DNA from: Qipengyuania gaetbuli
Lineage (GTDB): Bacteria; Pseudomonadota; Alphaproteobacteria; Sphingomonadales; Sphingomonadaceae
Length of the DNA stretch: 64,000 nucleotides
NCBI RefSeq assembly: GCF_020171365.1
Contig: NZ_JAIUZO010000002.1
Span: forward strand, 806,001-870,000
Reading direction: 5' to 3'
Under the pieces are notes generated by a model. That model was given only the letters and a program-made list of their open reading frames with translations, was not told the DNA's origin and made no database searches. Shown here piece after piece: positions 17,664 to 29,141 of this stretch. The position numbers and the translations under genes are program-made. Position 1 is the stretch's first letter. Every line of letters starts with the position of its first letter.

Positions 17664-18839
17664 TCAGTTCCCTCTGTGATAGCGATGGGGGACGAAGGGC
17701 ATGGGTACGACCTTCGCCGGCAGTCTCTTGTTACGAACCTCGATCTCGACCGCGGTTCCCGGTTCGGTATGGCTTTGCGCCAGATAGCCCATGGCGATGG
17801 GCGCGCCGAGCGTGGGCGAGAAGCCGCCGCTGGTGATGCGGCCGATCTGCTTGTCGCCGTCGAACACCAGCGCACCCTCGCGGGCGGGCAGGCGCCCATC
17901 GAGCGAAAGGCCGACGCGCTTTTCGGCCGGACCTTCGTTGAAGACCTTCATCACGGCCTCATGACCCATCCAGCCGCCTTCCTCGCGGCGCTTCTTGGTC
18001 AGCGCGAAGACGAGATCGGCGGATACCGGATCGGTTTCGGTGGTGATGTCATGGCCGTAGAGCGGGAGGCCCGCTTCGAGGCGCAGAGAATCGCGCGCGC
18101 CAAGGCCGACCGGGCGAACCTCGATTTCGGCGCACAGGCGATCGCACAGGCTCTCGGCGAACTCGGCGGGCACGGAAATCTCGAAACCGTCTTCGCCGGT
18201 ATAGCCGGCGCGCGTGATCCGCAGCGGCCATTCGCCGAAGTCGTACGTCACGCTTTCCATGAAGACCATGTCGTCGATGACGTTGCGCATGACGCGGTTG
18301 AGCGCGGTCGCGGCATTCGGACCCTGAAGGGCGATCAGCGCCTGTTCGTCGAGATGGGTCAGGGTGATTTCGTCGGGCAGGTGCTCGCGCAGATGGGCGA
18401 TGTCGTCCCACTTGGTCGCACCGTTGACGACGAGGTAATAGGCCGGATCGCCCCAGTGCCCTTCGGTCCCGGCCTCTTCGTCGGCGTCGATCCAGGGCGT
18501 GGCATTGGTGACCATGAGATCGTCGATGATGCCGCCGTTCTCGTCGATCAGCAGCGAATAGCGCACCTTGCCCGGCTTCAGCGAGGCGATTGCGCCGGGC
18601 AGCAGCTTCTCGAGCTCTTCGGCCACGTTTTCGCCGGTCAGCATGAGCTGGCCCATGTGGCTCACATCGAACAGGCCCGCCTGCGTGCGGGTCCATTCGT
18701 GTTCGGCGACGATGCCGTCGAACTGGATCGGCATTTCATAGCCGGCAAAGGGCACCATGCGCGCGCCCTTGCCGCGATGCCACGCGTCGAGCGGCAGCTT
18801 CTCGATTTCCTGCGGAATGTCGTCGTTATCGTCGCTCAA
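17664..18839 (-). CDS. gcvT: glycine cleavage system aminomethyltransferase T
   Basis: 391 residues. It transfers the methylene unit from aminomethyl-GcvH to tetrahydrofolate, giving 5,10-methylene-THF and ammonia. Motifs: LPLDAWHRGKGARMVPFAGYEMP near 15-37, quoted here as WHRGKGARMVPFAGYEMP; LFDVSHMGQL near 55-64; TRAGYTGEDGFEISV near 190-204. It starts with TTG at 18839, preceded by GAGGACGGGTC; no in-frame ATG exists before Met32, which would cut into the conserved fold. The rare start, just after a glycine riboswitch, suggests that initiation is a regulated step. It is the first gene of the gcv operon. Confidence 0.95.
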   Translation of the reverse strand: MSDDNDDIPQEIEKLPLDAWHRGKGARMVPFAGYEMPIQFDGIVAEHEWTRTQAGLFDVSHMGQLMLTGENVAEELEKLLPGAIASLKPGKVRYSLLIDENGGIIDDLMVTNATPWIDADEEAGTEGHWGDPAYYLVVNGATKWDDIAHLREHLPDEITLTHLDEQALIALQGPNAATALNRVMRNVIDDMVFMESVTYDFGEWPLRITRAGYTGEDGFEISVPAEFAESLCDRLCAEIEVRPVGLGARDSLRLEAGLPLYGHDITTETDPVSADLVFALTKKRREEGGWMGHEAVMKVFNEGPAEKRVGLSLDGRLPAREGALVFDGDKQIGRITSGGFSPTLGAPIAMGYLAQSHTEPGTAVEIEVRNKRLPAKVVPMPFVPHRYHRGN

Positions 18840-18896
18840 GACCCGTCCTCAAAGCCAAGCATGGCAGCGCCCGGAGCGGACGCCGTTACAACCCAT

Positions 18897-19086
18897 GCCC
18901 CCTCTGTCGGGTGACCTGAGAGACTGGCCTGCAAATGAGCAGGTTTACCCCTTCGGTGGCGCATCGCGACTGGCACGAAGCGCGCTTTCCAGAGTGTCGA
19001 TGGCAGCGCACGGTCCTGAGGCCTGAGAGTTTCCGGGGCGGTTGCTCCTTCGGCGCTGGCGGGTGTCCCCGGACCAGCTCTCCCAT
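18897..19086 (-). ncRNA. tandem glycine riboswitch (gcvT type) in the gcv leader
   Basis: The 341-base gap between gcvT and the next gene (18840-19180) holds two consecutive glycine aptamers on the minus strand. Aptamer I runs from about 19086 to 18989 and shows GGGAGAGCTGG, CCGAAGGAGCAA, GAAACTCTCAGGC and ACTCTGGAAAG. Aptamer II runs from about 18985 to 18898 and shows CACCGAAGGGGTAAAC, AGTCTCTCAGGT and GACAGAGGGG. Both copies keep the invariant core and the short linker seen in cooperative tandem riboswitches. Between aptamer II and the gcvT start, GCATGG (18898-18893) can pair with CCATGC (18864-18859), forming a likely expression platform close to the Shine-Dalgarno. In this class glycine binding normally turns gcv expression on. 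Confidence 0.93.
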
Positions 19087-19180
19087 GCGCGCCTGCCGTA
19101 GAATCGCTTCCGTGGCCGACGCGAAACGCCCTGCGCGATAAGCGGGGCGCGGTCAATTCCCCAAGGCAGCCGAAATGCGC

Positions 19181-20365
19181 CTATTTCCCCGCTCTCGCGG
19201 CCTTTTCCATCGCACGGCGGACCAGCCTGACCTCTTCGGGCGCAAAACCGCCTTCGTCGGGCGCGGTGCGGTCGGGCACGGAGGAGGTGAAATAGGCGAT
19301 GCCGCGCCCGCCGACCGGATCGAACCACAGGCCCGAGCGCAGGCCGTAGGCCTCTCCCGCATGGCCGACATAGGCCTTGCCGTCGCCGACGAGAGTGTCC
19401 GCACAGGGCGCGGGCCGCATCTGGATTGCCTGGAAGCCCAGCGCATAAGCGCAGAAGAAATCTTCCTCGTTGGCGGCGACAAGGCCGAGGGAGGTGCCGA
19501 TCTGGCCCCAGCGGCGCGCCGAGACCACCCGCTCGTCCACCTTGACCAGCGCCTGGCCGAGCCGTGCGAGATCGAGCATCCCGATCCTCAACCCGCCCTG
19601 CGGCGAGAAGATCGAGGCGTTGGTGCCCGGCACATAGCCGTCGAGCGAACAGGCGGTACCTTCGGCAACAGGGATGGTGCAATTGGGCGGCAGGTCGGCA
19701 GCGTCGTCGCGCGCGACATCGCCCGTGCTGCGATAGAGCGTAACGGCTCGCGCAATGGTTTCCGGCTCGCAGCCGATCCAGTTGAGACAGGCATCGATGC
19801 CCAGCGGGGCGAAGACCAGCCGGTCGACGAGGCGATCGTACCGCTCCCCGCTTGCCGCCTCGAGCACAGTTGCCACCACCGGCGAGCCGAGATTGGCATA
19901 TTCGAACGGCGCTTCGCCCGGGGGTGCCTCGGCATACCATGCGCCGGGTTCCGAAAGCCTAGCCTCGAGGCTTTCGCCGAGCGGGATGACATAACCTGCA
20001 TCGTCGCGCAGGCCGGAACGGTGGGACAGGATCTGCGCGACAGTAACCGGCGCGTCGGGAAAAGCGGGATTGCGCAGTTTCCACCCGAGATAGCGCGACA
20101 CGTCGGCATAGGGATCGAACTTGCCCTCGTCCGCCAGCTTCATTGCGGCGAGCGCCATCACCAGTTTCGAAATGCTCGCAATCCGAACGGGATCGTTCGC
20201 TTGGACCGCCCTGCCGCTTTCGCGGTCGGCCAGCCCCTCCACGATGACCGGCTCCGCGCTCTTGGCATCGAAGACCACGGCAACCGAAGCGGGCCGTTGC
20301 TGCGCCGGCAGGCTGGCGCAGGCCGGCAGCATCAGGAGGGCGGCGATGGCAGGGACAATCCGCAT
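19181..20365 (-). CDS. serine hydrolase, class C beta-lactamase-like lipoprotein
   Basis: 394 residues. ATG 20365 is used since it begins the signal peptide MRIVPAIAALLMLPAC, with a lipobox Cys at 16; an in-frame Met at 20386 would disturb it. The beta-lactamase/esterase fold is recognised by the SxxK nucleophile motif in IASISKLVMAL near 62-72 and the YxN motif in FEYANLGSPV near 155-164. HAGEAYGLRSGLWF near 345-358 takes the place of the third (KTG-like) motif. Such proteins include carboxylesterases, D-aminopeptidases and penicillin-binding-like enzymes; real beta-lactamase activity cannot be claimed. It lies 37 bases downstream of the TauE-like gene on the same strand, possibly the end of the met operon transcript. 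Confidence 0.82.
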   Translation of the reverse strand: MRIVPAIAALLMLPACASLPAQQRPASVAVVFDAKSAEPVIVEGLADRESGRAVQANDPVRIASISKLVMALAAMKLADEGKFDPYADVSRYLGWKLRNPAFPDAPVTVAQILSHRSGLRDDAGYVIPLGESLEARLSEPGAWYAEAPPGEAPFEYANLGSPVVATVLEAASGERYDRLVDRLVFAPLGIDACLNWIGCEPETIARAVTLYRSTGDVARDDAADLPPNCTIPVAEGTACSLDGYVPGTNASIFSPQGGLRIGMLDLARLGQALVKVDERVVSARRWGQIGTSLGLVAANEEDFFCAYALGFQAIQMRPAPCADTLVGDGKAYVGHAGEAYGLRSGLWFDPVGGRGIAYFTSSVPDRTAPDEGGFAPEEVRLVRRAMEKAARAGK

Positions 20366-20402
20366 GGAAGGGGACGATTGCCGCACCCTGCGCGCCTGTC
20401 AA

Positions 20403-21319
20403 TCAGCCGCGGTTGAGCCAGAGGAGATAGAGTGCGGACAGCACGATCCATCCGCCATCCAGCGTCTTCAGCCGCCGTGCGCCGAGCCATAGTGCGATAG
20501 GGCGCGCAAGGAAGCCGCCAAGTGCCGCACCGGGGGCGGCAAGCAGTACGACCTCCCACTGGATGGTGCCCGCATCGATATGCCAGATCGCGCCAGCAAT
20601 GACGCTGACCGAGGAAATCAGGCAGGCGGCACCGGTACACAGCAGCACCGGATAATGCCGAATGAAGAGATAGAGCGCGACCAGTTCGCCGATCCCGACG
20701 GAGAACAGGGCAGTGAGCACGCCGCCCGGGATCGCCAGGAGTAGCAGCACCATCAGGTCGAAGCGTTCGAGCCGGTCTTTCTCGGGCCGCGTGAGATTGA
20801 CCGTCCAGGTGGAAGCAATCAGCGCAATGCCGAGCAGGATCGAGAAACCCTTGTAGCCCATCAGCACTGCATGCTGGTCGAACGACGTCAGCCGCTGCGT
20901 CAGCAGCATTGCGGGCAACGACAGGGCGAGGACGGCAAGCGCGACGGTGAAGAAGTCGCGGGGCGACACCTGCGCGTGCAGCGGCTCCGGATCGGGCTGG
21001 TGATAAAGTCGATCGGTCCAGCGCAGCGCGCCCATCGTCATACCGAAGCTCTGGATACACATGGAGACGCCGACTACCTGCAGCGGCTGCAGGTCCATCA
21101 CGCTCCATTCGCGCAGCGCGTTGAAGACCGGCACGAATACGACGCCCCCTCCCGTGCCCGAGGTGTTCGCGATAATCGCTCCGATGACGCCGATGCCGGG
21201 CAGGAACCACAGCCGCGCCATCAGCTCCGGATCGAACGGAACGGAGAGCAATAGCAGGGCATAGGCGACCAGCAGCACGCAGCCGCCGATCACCACCAGC
21301 CGCCCTTGGGGCAGCGCGC

Positions 21320-21344
<25 letters not shown>
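20403..21344 (-). CDS. TauE/SafE family membrane permease (putative sulfite exporter)
   Basis: 313 residues with about eight membrane helices. The family hallmark is a half-repeat: [21 protein letters not shown] near 53-73 (quoted in part as [14 protein letters not shown]) and a second at about 180-200 ([20 protein letters not shown]). TauE/SafE proteins export sulfite, sulfoacetate or related anions. ATG 21344 lies inside metH C-part, giving a 25-base overlap and implying translational coupling to the methionine operon. The precise substrate is unknown, but a sulfur anion linked to methionine metabolism would fit. No alternative start after the metH stop gives a complete first helix. Confidence 0.82.
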
Positions 21345-23925
<2,581 letters not shown>

Positions 23926-23926
<1 letters not shown>

Positions 23927-24972
23927 CAGGCGGCAATCGTGAAAGGTTCGAGGCCCGCAAGGCGCATGTCCGGCGAAATCTCCGGGATCTGCCGGGGGGG
24001 CAGTCCCTTCACCGCTTTGGCCATGGCCGCGATGTGAGCGGGCGTGGAGCCGCAGCACCCGCCGATTACATTGACGAGCCCGCCCTGGGCCCATTCCTCA
24101 ATCATTCCCGCGGTTTCTTCAGGTAGCTCGTCATATTCGCCGAGATCGTTCGGCAGACCGGCATTGGGATAGACCATCACCAGCGCATTGGCGATGGCGC
24201 TGAGCGAGCGGACGTGCGGGCGAAGCTGGGCAGCCCCGAACGAACAGTTGAGCCCGATCGTGAGTGGACGGGCATGGCGCACCGCATACCAGAACGCCTC
24301 AACGGTATGGCCCGAGAGATTGCGACCCGAAAGATCGGTCAGTGTGAGCGAGATCATCAACGGAACCTCGCGGCCAAGCTGGCGCTCGAGTATCCGTGCG
24401 GCCATGATCGCGGCCTTGCAATTTAGCGTGTCGAACACGGTCTCGATCAGGATGAAGTCGGCCCCACCCTCGACCAGAGCAGCCATCTGCTCGCGATAGA
24501 CATCGACCAGAAAATCCCAGTCGATCTCGCGAAACCCGGGATCCTCGACATCGGGGCTGAGCGACAGGGTCTTGTTGGTCGGCCCGACCGATCCGGCGAC
24601 AAAGCGTGGGCGGCCATCTCTCGCCGCAAACTCGTCCGCCACGCGGCGAGCGATCCGCGCGCTCTCGACATTGATTTCGCGAACCAAATGTTCGGCACCA
24701 TAGTCGGCCTGGCTGATCCGGTTGGCCGAAAACGTGTTCACCGAGGCGATATCGGCCCCTGCCTCGAAATAGGCGCGGTGGATGCTTTCCGGCACGTGCG
24801 GCGCGGTCAGCGCGAGGATATCGTTGTTGCCCTTCTGGTCATACGACAGGCCCAGCGAACCGGCGAATTGCTCTTCGCTCAGCCTGAAGGCCTGGATTTC
24901 AGTCCCGAAACCACCGTCGTTGATAAGGATACGCTGCGCGGCGGCAGCTTCGAATTCTCTACGCTTAGACAT
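23926..24972 (-). CDS. methionine synthase homocysteine-binding (N-terminal) subunit
   Basis: 348 residues matching the Zn-dependent homocysteine S-methyltransferase domain of MetH. Zinc ligands are visible as Cys243 (GLNCSFGA) and the pair Cys306-Cys307 ([10 protein letters not shown]). The N-terminal [13 protein letters not shown] is the usual barrel start, with Gly for the more common DGAMGT. It lacks the folate, B12 and activation domains, which are encoded next door, so it is expected to act only with that protein. Its ATG at 24972 follows the metF stop almost directly. A stand-alone MmuM-type methyltransferase is the alternative, less likely given the neighbour. Confidence 0.92.
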
Positions 24973-24973
24973 G

Positions 24974-25894
24974 TCAGGCCTTCGGACGCAGGCCGAGCAT
25001 GTGGCAGATCGCATAGCTCAGCTCGGCGCGATTGAGGGTGTAAAAGTGGAACTGGCGAACCCCGCCCGCATAGAGGCGGCGGCACAGTTCTGCAGCGATG
25101 GTGGCGCTTACCAGCTGGCGCGCCTCGGGACGGTCGTCGAGACCATCGAAAAGCCCTTCCATCCAGTGAGGGATTGCCGTGCCGCACAGGCCCGACATGC
25201 GCTGGACGGCCGCGAAGCTGAGCACCGGCATTATGCCCGGGACGATCTCGCCCTCGATCCCGGCCGCGGCCGCGCGGTCGCGGAATTCGAAGAAACACTG
25301 CGGATCAAAGAAGAACTGGGTGATGGCGCGGGTCGCGCCAGCATCGAACTTGCGCTTGAGATTGTCGAGATCGGCCTGGCGATCAGGCGAATCCGGATGC
25401 ACCTCGGGATAGGCGGCGACGGAGATTTCGAAGTCTGCCACCTTCTTGAGGCCCGCGATCAGCTCGGCCGCATTGGCATAGCCGCCGGGATGGGGTGTGT
25501 AGGCGGAACTGCCGTCGGGCGGATCGCCGCGCAGGGCGACAATGTGCCGCACTCCCTCTTCCCAGTATTCGCGTGCCACGGCATCGACCTCCTCGCGCGT
25601 GGCGTTGACGCAGGTCAGGTGGGCAGCGGCGGGCATCGCAGTTTCGTTGACGATCCGGCGTACGGCGGCATGGGTCCGCTCGCGCGTGGAGCCGCCCGCG
25701 CCATAGGTCACCGACACGAAGCGCGGACCGAGCGGGGCAAGGGTTTCGACGCTGTGCCACAGCGTTTGCGCCATCGCCTCGGTCTTCGGGGGGAAGAACT
25801 CGAAGCTGACGTCGATATCGCCGGGCAGGCCGGAGAAGAGCGGCGTTTCGAGCGCGCGCTGGGCTTCGCGCATCTGGTCGAGCGTGGGGCTCAC
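24974..25894 (-). CDS. metF: 5,10-methylenetetrahydrofolate reductase
   Basis: 306 residues, FAD-dependent. It reduces methylene-THF to methyl-THF, the methyl donor for the adjacent MetH pair. It starts at GTG 25894 overlapping the regulator's stop (GTGA); an in-frame upstream Met at 25936 would lie inside the regulator gene. Typical motifs: VSFEFFPPKTEAM near 29-41, SVTYGAGGSTRERT near 60-73, HLTCVNATREE near 87-97, VALRGDPP near 118-125, AAYPEVHPDS near 158-167 and TQFFFDP near 188-194. The gene lies between the ArsR-type regulator and metH and is presumably controlled by that regulator. Confidence 0.95.
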   Translation of the reverse strand: MSPTLDQMREAQRALETPLFSGLPGDIDVSFEFFPPKTEAMAQTLWHSVETLAPLGPRFVSVTYGAGGSTRERTHAAVRRIVNETAMPAAAHLTCVNATREEVDAVAREYWEEGVRHIVALRGDPPDGSSAYTPHPGGYANAAELIAGLKKVADFEISVAAYPEVHPDSPDRQADLDNLKRKFDAGATRAITQFFFDPQCFFEFRDRAAAAGIEGEIVPGIMPVLSFAAVQRMSGLCGTAIPHWMEGLFDGLDDRPEARQLVSATIAAELCRRLYAGGVRQFHFYTLNRAELSYAICHMLGLRPKA

Positions 25895-26850
25895 GAGGCT
25901 TTCCTTCCTGCGGCCACGCAGCGCTGCGCGACCCAAATCTTCACGGCCAGTTCGCCGTCTGCAAGGGCAATCGGGGCTTCAGGGTCGAACCCTGCATCGG
26001 CCAGCAGCCCTGCCATCTGCTCGTCGGAAAAGCCGAGGCGGGCATGGGCATGGCGTTCGCGCAGCTCCTCGCGCTGGTGAGCGGCGAAGTCGACGATCGC
26101 GACACGTCCGCCGTTGCGCGTGACGCGGGCGGCCTCGGCGAGGACCGTCGCCGGATTTTGCGCGAAATGCAGCACCTGGTGGAACAGCACGGTATCGAAG
26201 CTCGACGGGGCAAATGGCAGCTGGGCGAAATCGCCCTGCACCAGCTCGACCCGCTCGGTCGGCAGGTGCTGGAGCTTCGCGCGGGCAACGCGCAACATCG
26301 CCAGGCTCTTGTCGAGCGCAACGATATGATCCGCCCCTTCTGCGAAAAGCTCCGCCATGCGGCCCGTCCCGGTACCGATATCGAGCAGCCTGCCCAGCCG
26401 GTTGTCGCCGAGCGCCCCGCGTAGTGCCGTCTCCACCTCCGCGTCGGAGGAATGCAGGCGGCGCAGTTCGTCCCAGTCGTGCGCATGGTCGGCGAAATAC
26501 TGTTCGGCCTGTTCTTCGCGTGCCGAGCGGATTTCCGCCAGTTTGCGGCGATCGTCCTCGCAAAGGCCTGCGAATTCGTGATCGGAGCGTTCGGCGGCCT
26601 CAAGCAATTTGAGCACTTCGCTGCATAACGCCCCGTCGGCGCGGGCGCGCAGGAATATCCAGCTTCCCTCGCGGCGCCGCTCTGCAAGGCCGGCATCGCA
26701 CAGGATGCCGATATGGCGCGATACGCGCGGTTGGCTTTGGCCTAGGATCTGCGCGACCTCACCCACTGCAAGCTCCATCGAACCGAGCACCCGCAAGATG
26801 CGAAGGCGCGTCGGATCGGCAAGCGCGCGGAAGATGGCCTCGGTTCGCAT
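25891..26850 (-). CDS. ArsR-family regulator fused to SAM-dependent methyltransferase domain (SahR-like)
   Basis: 319 residues. Residues 1-85 form an ArsR winged helix (IFRALADPTRLRILRVL, then SQPRVSRHIGILCDAGL as recognition helix). Residues about 135-300 form a class I methyltransferase fold, with the SAM motif LLDIGTGTGRMAELF near 155-170 and a later VALDKSLAML. Fusions of this shape occur as SahR-type regulators that sense S-adenosylhomocysteine/SAM and control methionine genes; that role fits the direct coupling to metF and the metH pair. Met at 26850 aligns with the ArsR fold; 24 more in-frame codons exist upstream but read through the operator. No Shine-Dalgarno precedes the ATG, so the mRNA may be leaderless. 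Confidence 0.88.
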   Translation of the reverse strand: MRTEAIFRALADPTRLRILRVLGSMELAVGEVAQILGQSQPRVSRHIGILCDAGLAERRREGSWIFLRARADGALCSEVLKLLEAAERSDHEFAGLCEDDRRKLAEIRSAREEQAEQYFADHAHDWDELRRLHSSDAEVETALRGALGDNRLGRLLDIGTGTGRMAELFAEGADHIVALDKSLAMLRVARAKLQHLPTERVELVQGDFAQLPFAPSSFDTVLFHQVLHFAQNPATVLAEAARVTRNGGRVAIVDFAAHQREELRERHAHARLGFSDEQMAGLLADAGFDPEAPIALADGELAVKIWVAQRCVAAGRKAS

Positions 26851-26856
26851 GCGGAA

Positions 26857-26893
26857 ACATATAAAGATATTTTTATATCTGTAAACGTAGCAA
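26857..26893 (-). promoter_or_regulatory. putative promoter and ArsR/SahR-type operator of the met operon
   Basis: An AT-rich near-palindrome, ATATAAAGATATTTTTATAT, occupies 26859-26878 just before the regulator's ATG. It is two 7-base arms, ATATAAA and TTTATAT, around GATATT; its core is one base off a perfect 16-mer. On the minus strand a possible -35 TTGCTA (26893-26888) and -10 TATCTT (26869-26864), 18 bases apart, put the transcription start about 7 bases before the ATG. The operator therefore covers the -10 box, fitting autorepression. Operator assignment to the ArsR-methyltransferase is inferred from position and symmetry. Confidence 0.6.
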
Positions 26894-26978
26894 AGCCACG
26901 GCCGCCGAAAGCTGCTCTCCATGCGACCGGCAAGCCCTTGGCGCTAACGGGAAATTTACCACCAGCCTTCACAACTGT

Positions 26979-27008
26979 CCGCGAACCGTTCGCGGGGGGC
27001 CGTCCCCC
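26979..27008. other. two adjacent hairpins upstream of the GH3-fold gene
   Basis: Within the 261-base divergent gap (26851-27111), CCGCGAA/TTCGCGG (loop CCG, 26979-26995) is followed at once by GGGG/CCCC (26996-27007). There is no T-tract on either strand, so it is not a simple terminator. It could be a structured leader of the plus-strand gene. The rest of this gap, apart from the operator, shows nothing recognisable. Confidence 0.4.
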
Positions 27009-27111
27009 GTACCCACCCCGTTCCTGCGGAGGGACAGATGGCGAAGCGCTCCCGCTCCCGGCCGATGCCGGCGCGACTGCCCGATGCAGGCAGGCGGGCG
27101 GAGGCGCGCGC

Positions 27112-29139
27112 ATGATCCATCTGCCGCCCGACAGCGATTGCGAACGTGTCGTTTCGGACCTGCTCGCCTACATGACGGTCGAGGAGAAGGCGGGGCAACT
27201 CGCCGTCGTCCAAGCTCCTGATCCCCAGGACCGTGCGGAAACAGAAGCCTTCGCGCGCGCCATTCGCGATGGACGCGTCACTGCGGTAGAGGGGATCGGT
27301 TCCAAGCTCCAGGCAGAAGCCTTCCAGCAGATTGCGATCGAAGAATCGCGGCTGGGCATTCCCTTGCTTTTCCCGGCCGAGACGGCGACGGGGATCGACA
27401 CCATCTTTCCCGCACCGCTCGCTGCCGCGGCCAGTTTCGATATGGACGCAATCGCCGCTGCGGAAGGGGTGGTTGCGGACGAAGCCCATTCCCGGGGTGT
27501 CAACTGGGCGCTGGGACCGGAAGCGGGATACCTGCGGCCAAGCAGCGGGACCGGCCATCCTTCCTCCGCAGAGCAGGTCCACCTCGCAGCCCGGATCGCT
27601 GCAGCCCGTGTCAGGGGACTGCAGGCAGCGGGCGACACGGCGCGCGAAGGCGTGCTTGCCTGCCTCGACTTGTCGCGCATCCTGGCCCCTGCGAGCACCG
27701 GCGGACGACAGGAAATCGCCGATGCCCTGCGCATCGCTGCTCATGTTTCGCAGCAGGGCTACCTCGGCTCGATCTCGTTTGGCGGCGCCGACACCCGCCA
27801 CCGCGGAGCGCTGCAGCGCGCCTTCGCGTTCCTGCAGGGACCGGGAGCTTTCGAAGGCATCGTGTTGTCCGAATGGCAGGCGCTGGCCGCAGCCGCGCGT
27901 GACAGCGAACACGTGGAGATCGGGGACTACATGCCCATCGACGCTATCGCCGCAGCCGTCGAGAAGCGCGAAATCCCGCTCTCGCGGCTGGACGATGCGG
28001 CCGCCCGCGTCCTGCGCGCCAAATACGCGCTCGGCCTGTTCAGCCAGCCACTGGGACGCGAGGCGGTGCGCCGCCGGGGGTCGCTTCCCACGCCGATCCA
28101 GAACCGCCAGGCGGCACTGGACCTCGCCAAGAAGTGCTGCGTGCTCTTGCGCAACGAACCGGCGATGCTGCCGCTCGGCGTAGATTCGGGAGATATCCTC
28201 GTCATCGGCAACGCCGCCAACGACAGGTCCCTTCCGGTCGCTGGGCGCGGCGGACCGGGCGCAAGCGTGATCGATGGGCTGGAACAGCTCGGCATTCCCT
28301 ACAAGTTCGCACCCGGCCTCGCCCTGCGACGCGAGAACGGGACCGTTGGCCGATTGGTCGAGGCCGACAGCATGGCGATCGGCATGGCGTGCGAAGCGGC
28401 CAAGCGATCGCGCACTGTCGTGGTGGTACTGGGTGAGTGCAAGAACGCGAGGCTGTCAGAGGCGGAACAGCAGCTGCTGGCCTCGCTGCGTTCGGTCACG
28501 GAGCATATCGTCCTGGTCACGCTCGGCACGCTGCCGCTCGATCCGGTCGTGTCCGGCAACCCCTTGCCGGCCGTACTACATGCAGGGCAGCTGGGGACCA
28601 TGAGCGGTCATGCCATTGCGGAAATCCTGACCGGCGAGGCTGCACCCTGCGGAAAGCTGCCCGTGGCTATTCCGGCCAGCGAGCACAATCGCGGATTGCC
28701 CTTCGGACATGGCCTCAATTACGCCGATTTCGCGTTGACCGACCTCACGCTCGGCCTTGCGACCGACCACATCGTCGCCAGCGCCCAGCTGCGCAACACG
28801 GGCGAAATCTCAGGGACCGAGACAGTCCAGCTGTTCGTGCGCCGTTATCGTGGCCGCCACCTGCCCAGCCGCATGGACCTGCGCGATTTCGAGCGCGTCA
28901 CGCTTGCGCCCGGAGAGCGACAGACCGTCCGTTTCGAACTCGGGAAGGAAGAGGTCGGGGAGTTCCGCGAGGACGGACGGCTGGTCGCCGAAGGTGGCAC
29001 GCTGGACATTCGCATCGGCCTTTCGGCGGGCCGTACGCTCGGCGGAGAGATCGAACTGCCCGAAGCCGTCGCGCGCGCCATGGGCGGCTTCGTCAAGGGC
29101 CTGCCCGGTAGTGCCGCAGACAGCCGCCGCCGCGCCTGA
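27112..29139 (+). CDS. GH3-fold protein with degenerate catalytic site (pseudo-beta-glucosidase)
   Basis: 675 residues. ATG 27112 follows GCGGAGGCG; an in-frame Met at 26938 adds 58 residues of low-complexity type. The layout is that of BglX-like GH3 proteins: TIM barrel (about 1-300), alpha/beta sandwich (about 330-550), FnIII-like domain (about 590-655). Aligned by eye, every catalytic or sugar-binding position is changed. The YDVLHG Asp is Glu90 (AETATG), WGR...GFGED has become SSGTGHP near 144-150, the KHF motif reads CLDLS near 184-188, and the SD(W/H) nucleophile is Glu254 in GIVLSEWQA. No signal peptide is seen, so it is likely cytosolic. Hydrolase activity should not be assumed. Confidence 0.8.
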   Translation: MIHLPPDSDCERVVSDLLAYMTVEEKAGQLAVVQAPDPQDRAETEAFARAIRDGRVTAVEGIGSKLQAEAFQQIAIEESRLGIPLLFPAETATGIDTIFPAPLAAAASFDMDAIAAAEGVVADEAHSRGVNWALGPEAGYLRPSSGTGHPSSAEQVHLAARIAAARVRGLQAAGDTAREGVLACLDLSRILAPASTGGRQEIADALRIAAHVSQQGYLGSISFGGADTRHRGALQRAFAFLQGPGAFEGIVLSEWQALAAAARDSEHVEIGDYMPIDAIAAAVEKREIPLSRLDDAAARVLRAKYALGLFSQPLGREAVRRRGSLPTPIQNRQAALDLAKKCCVLLRNEPAMLPLGVDSGDILVIGNAANDRSLPVAGRGGPGASVIDGLEQLGIPYKFAPGLALRRENGTVGRLVEADSMAIGMACEAAKRSRTVVVVLGECKNARLSEAEQQLLASLRSVTEHIVLVTLGTLPLDPVVSGNPLPAVLHAGQLGTMSGHAIAEILTGEAAPCGKLPVAIPASEHNRGLPFGHGLNYADFALTDLTLGLATDHIVASAQLRNTGEISGTETVQLFVRRYRGRHLPSRMDLRDFERVTLAPGERQTVRFELGKEEVGEFREDGRLVAEGGTLDIRIGLSAGRTLGGEIELPEAVARAMGGFVKGLPGSAADSRRRA

Positions 29140-29141
29140 CC

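Noticed and set aside
19087..19180. TTGACC upstream of the glycine riboswitch as a -35 box
   Set aside because: No acceptable -10 sequence at 16-18 bases; promoter left unassigned.
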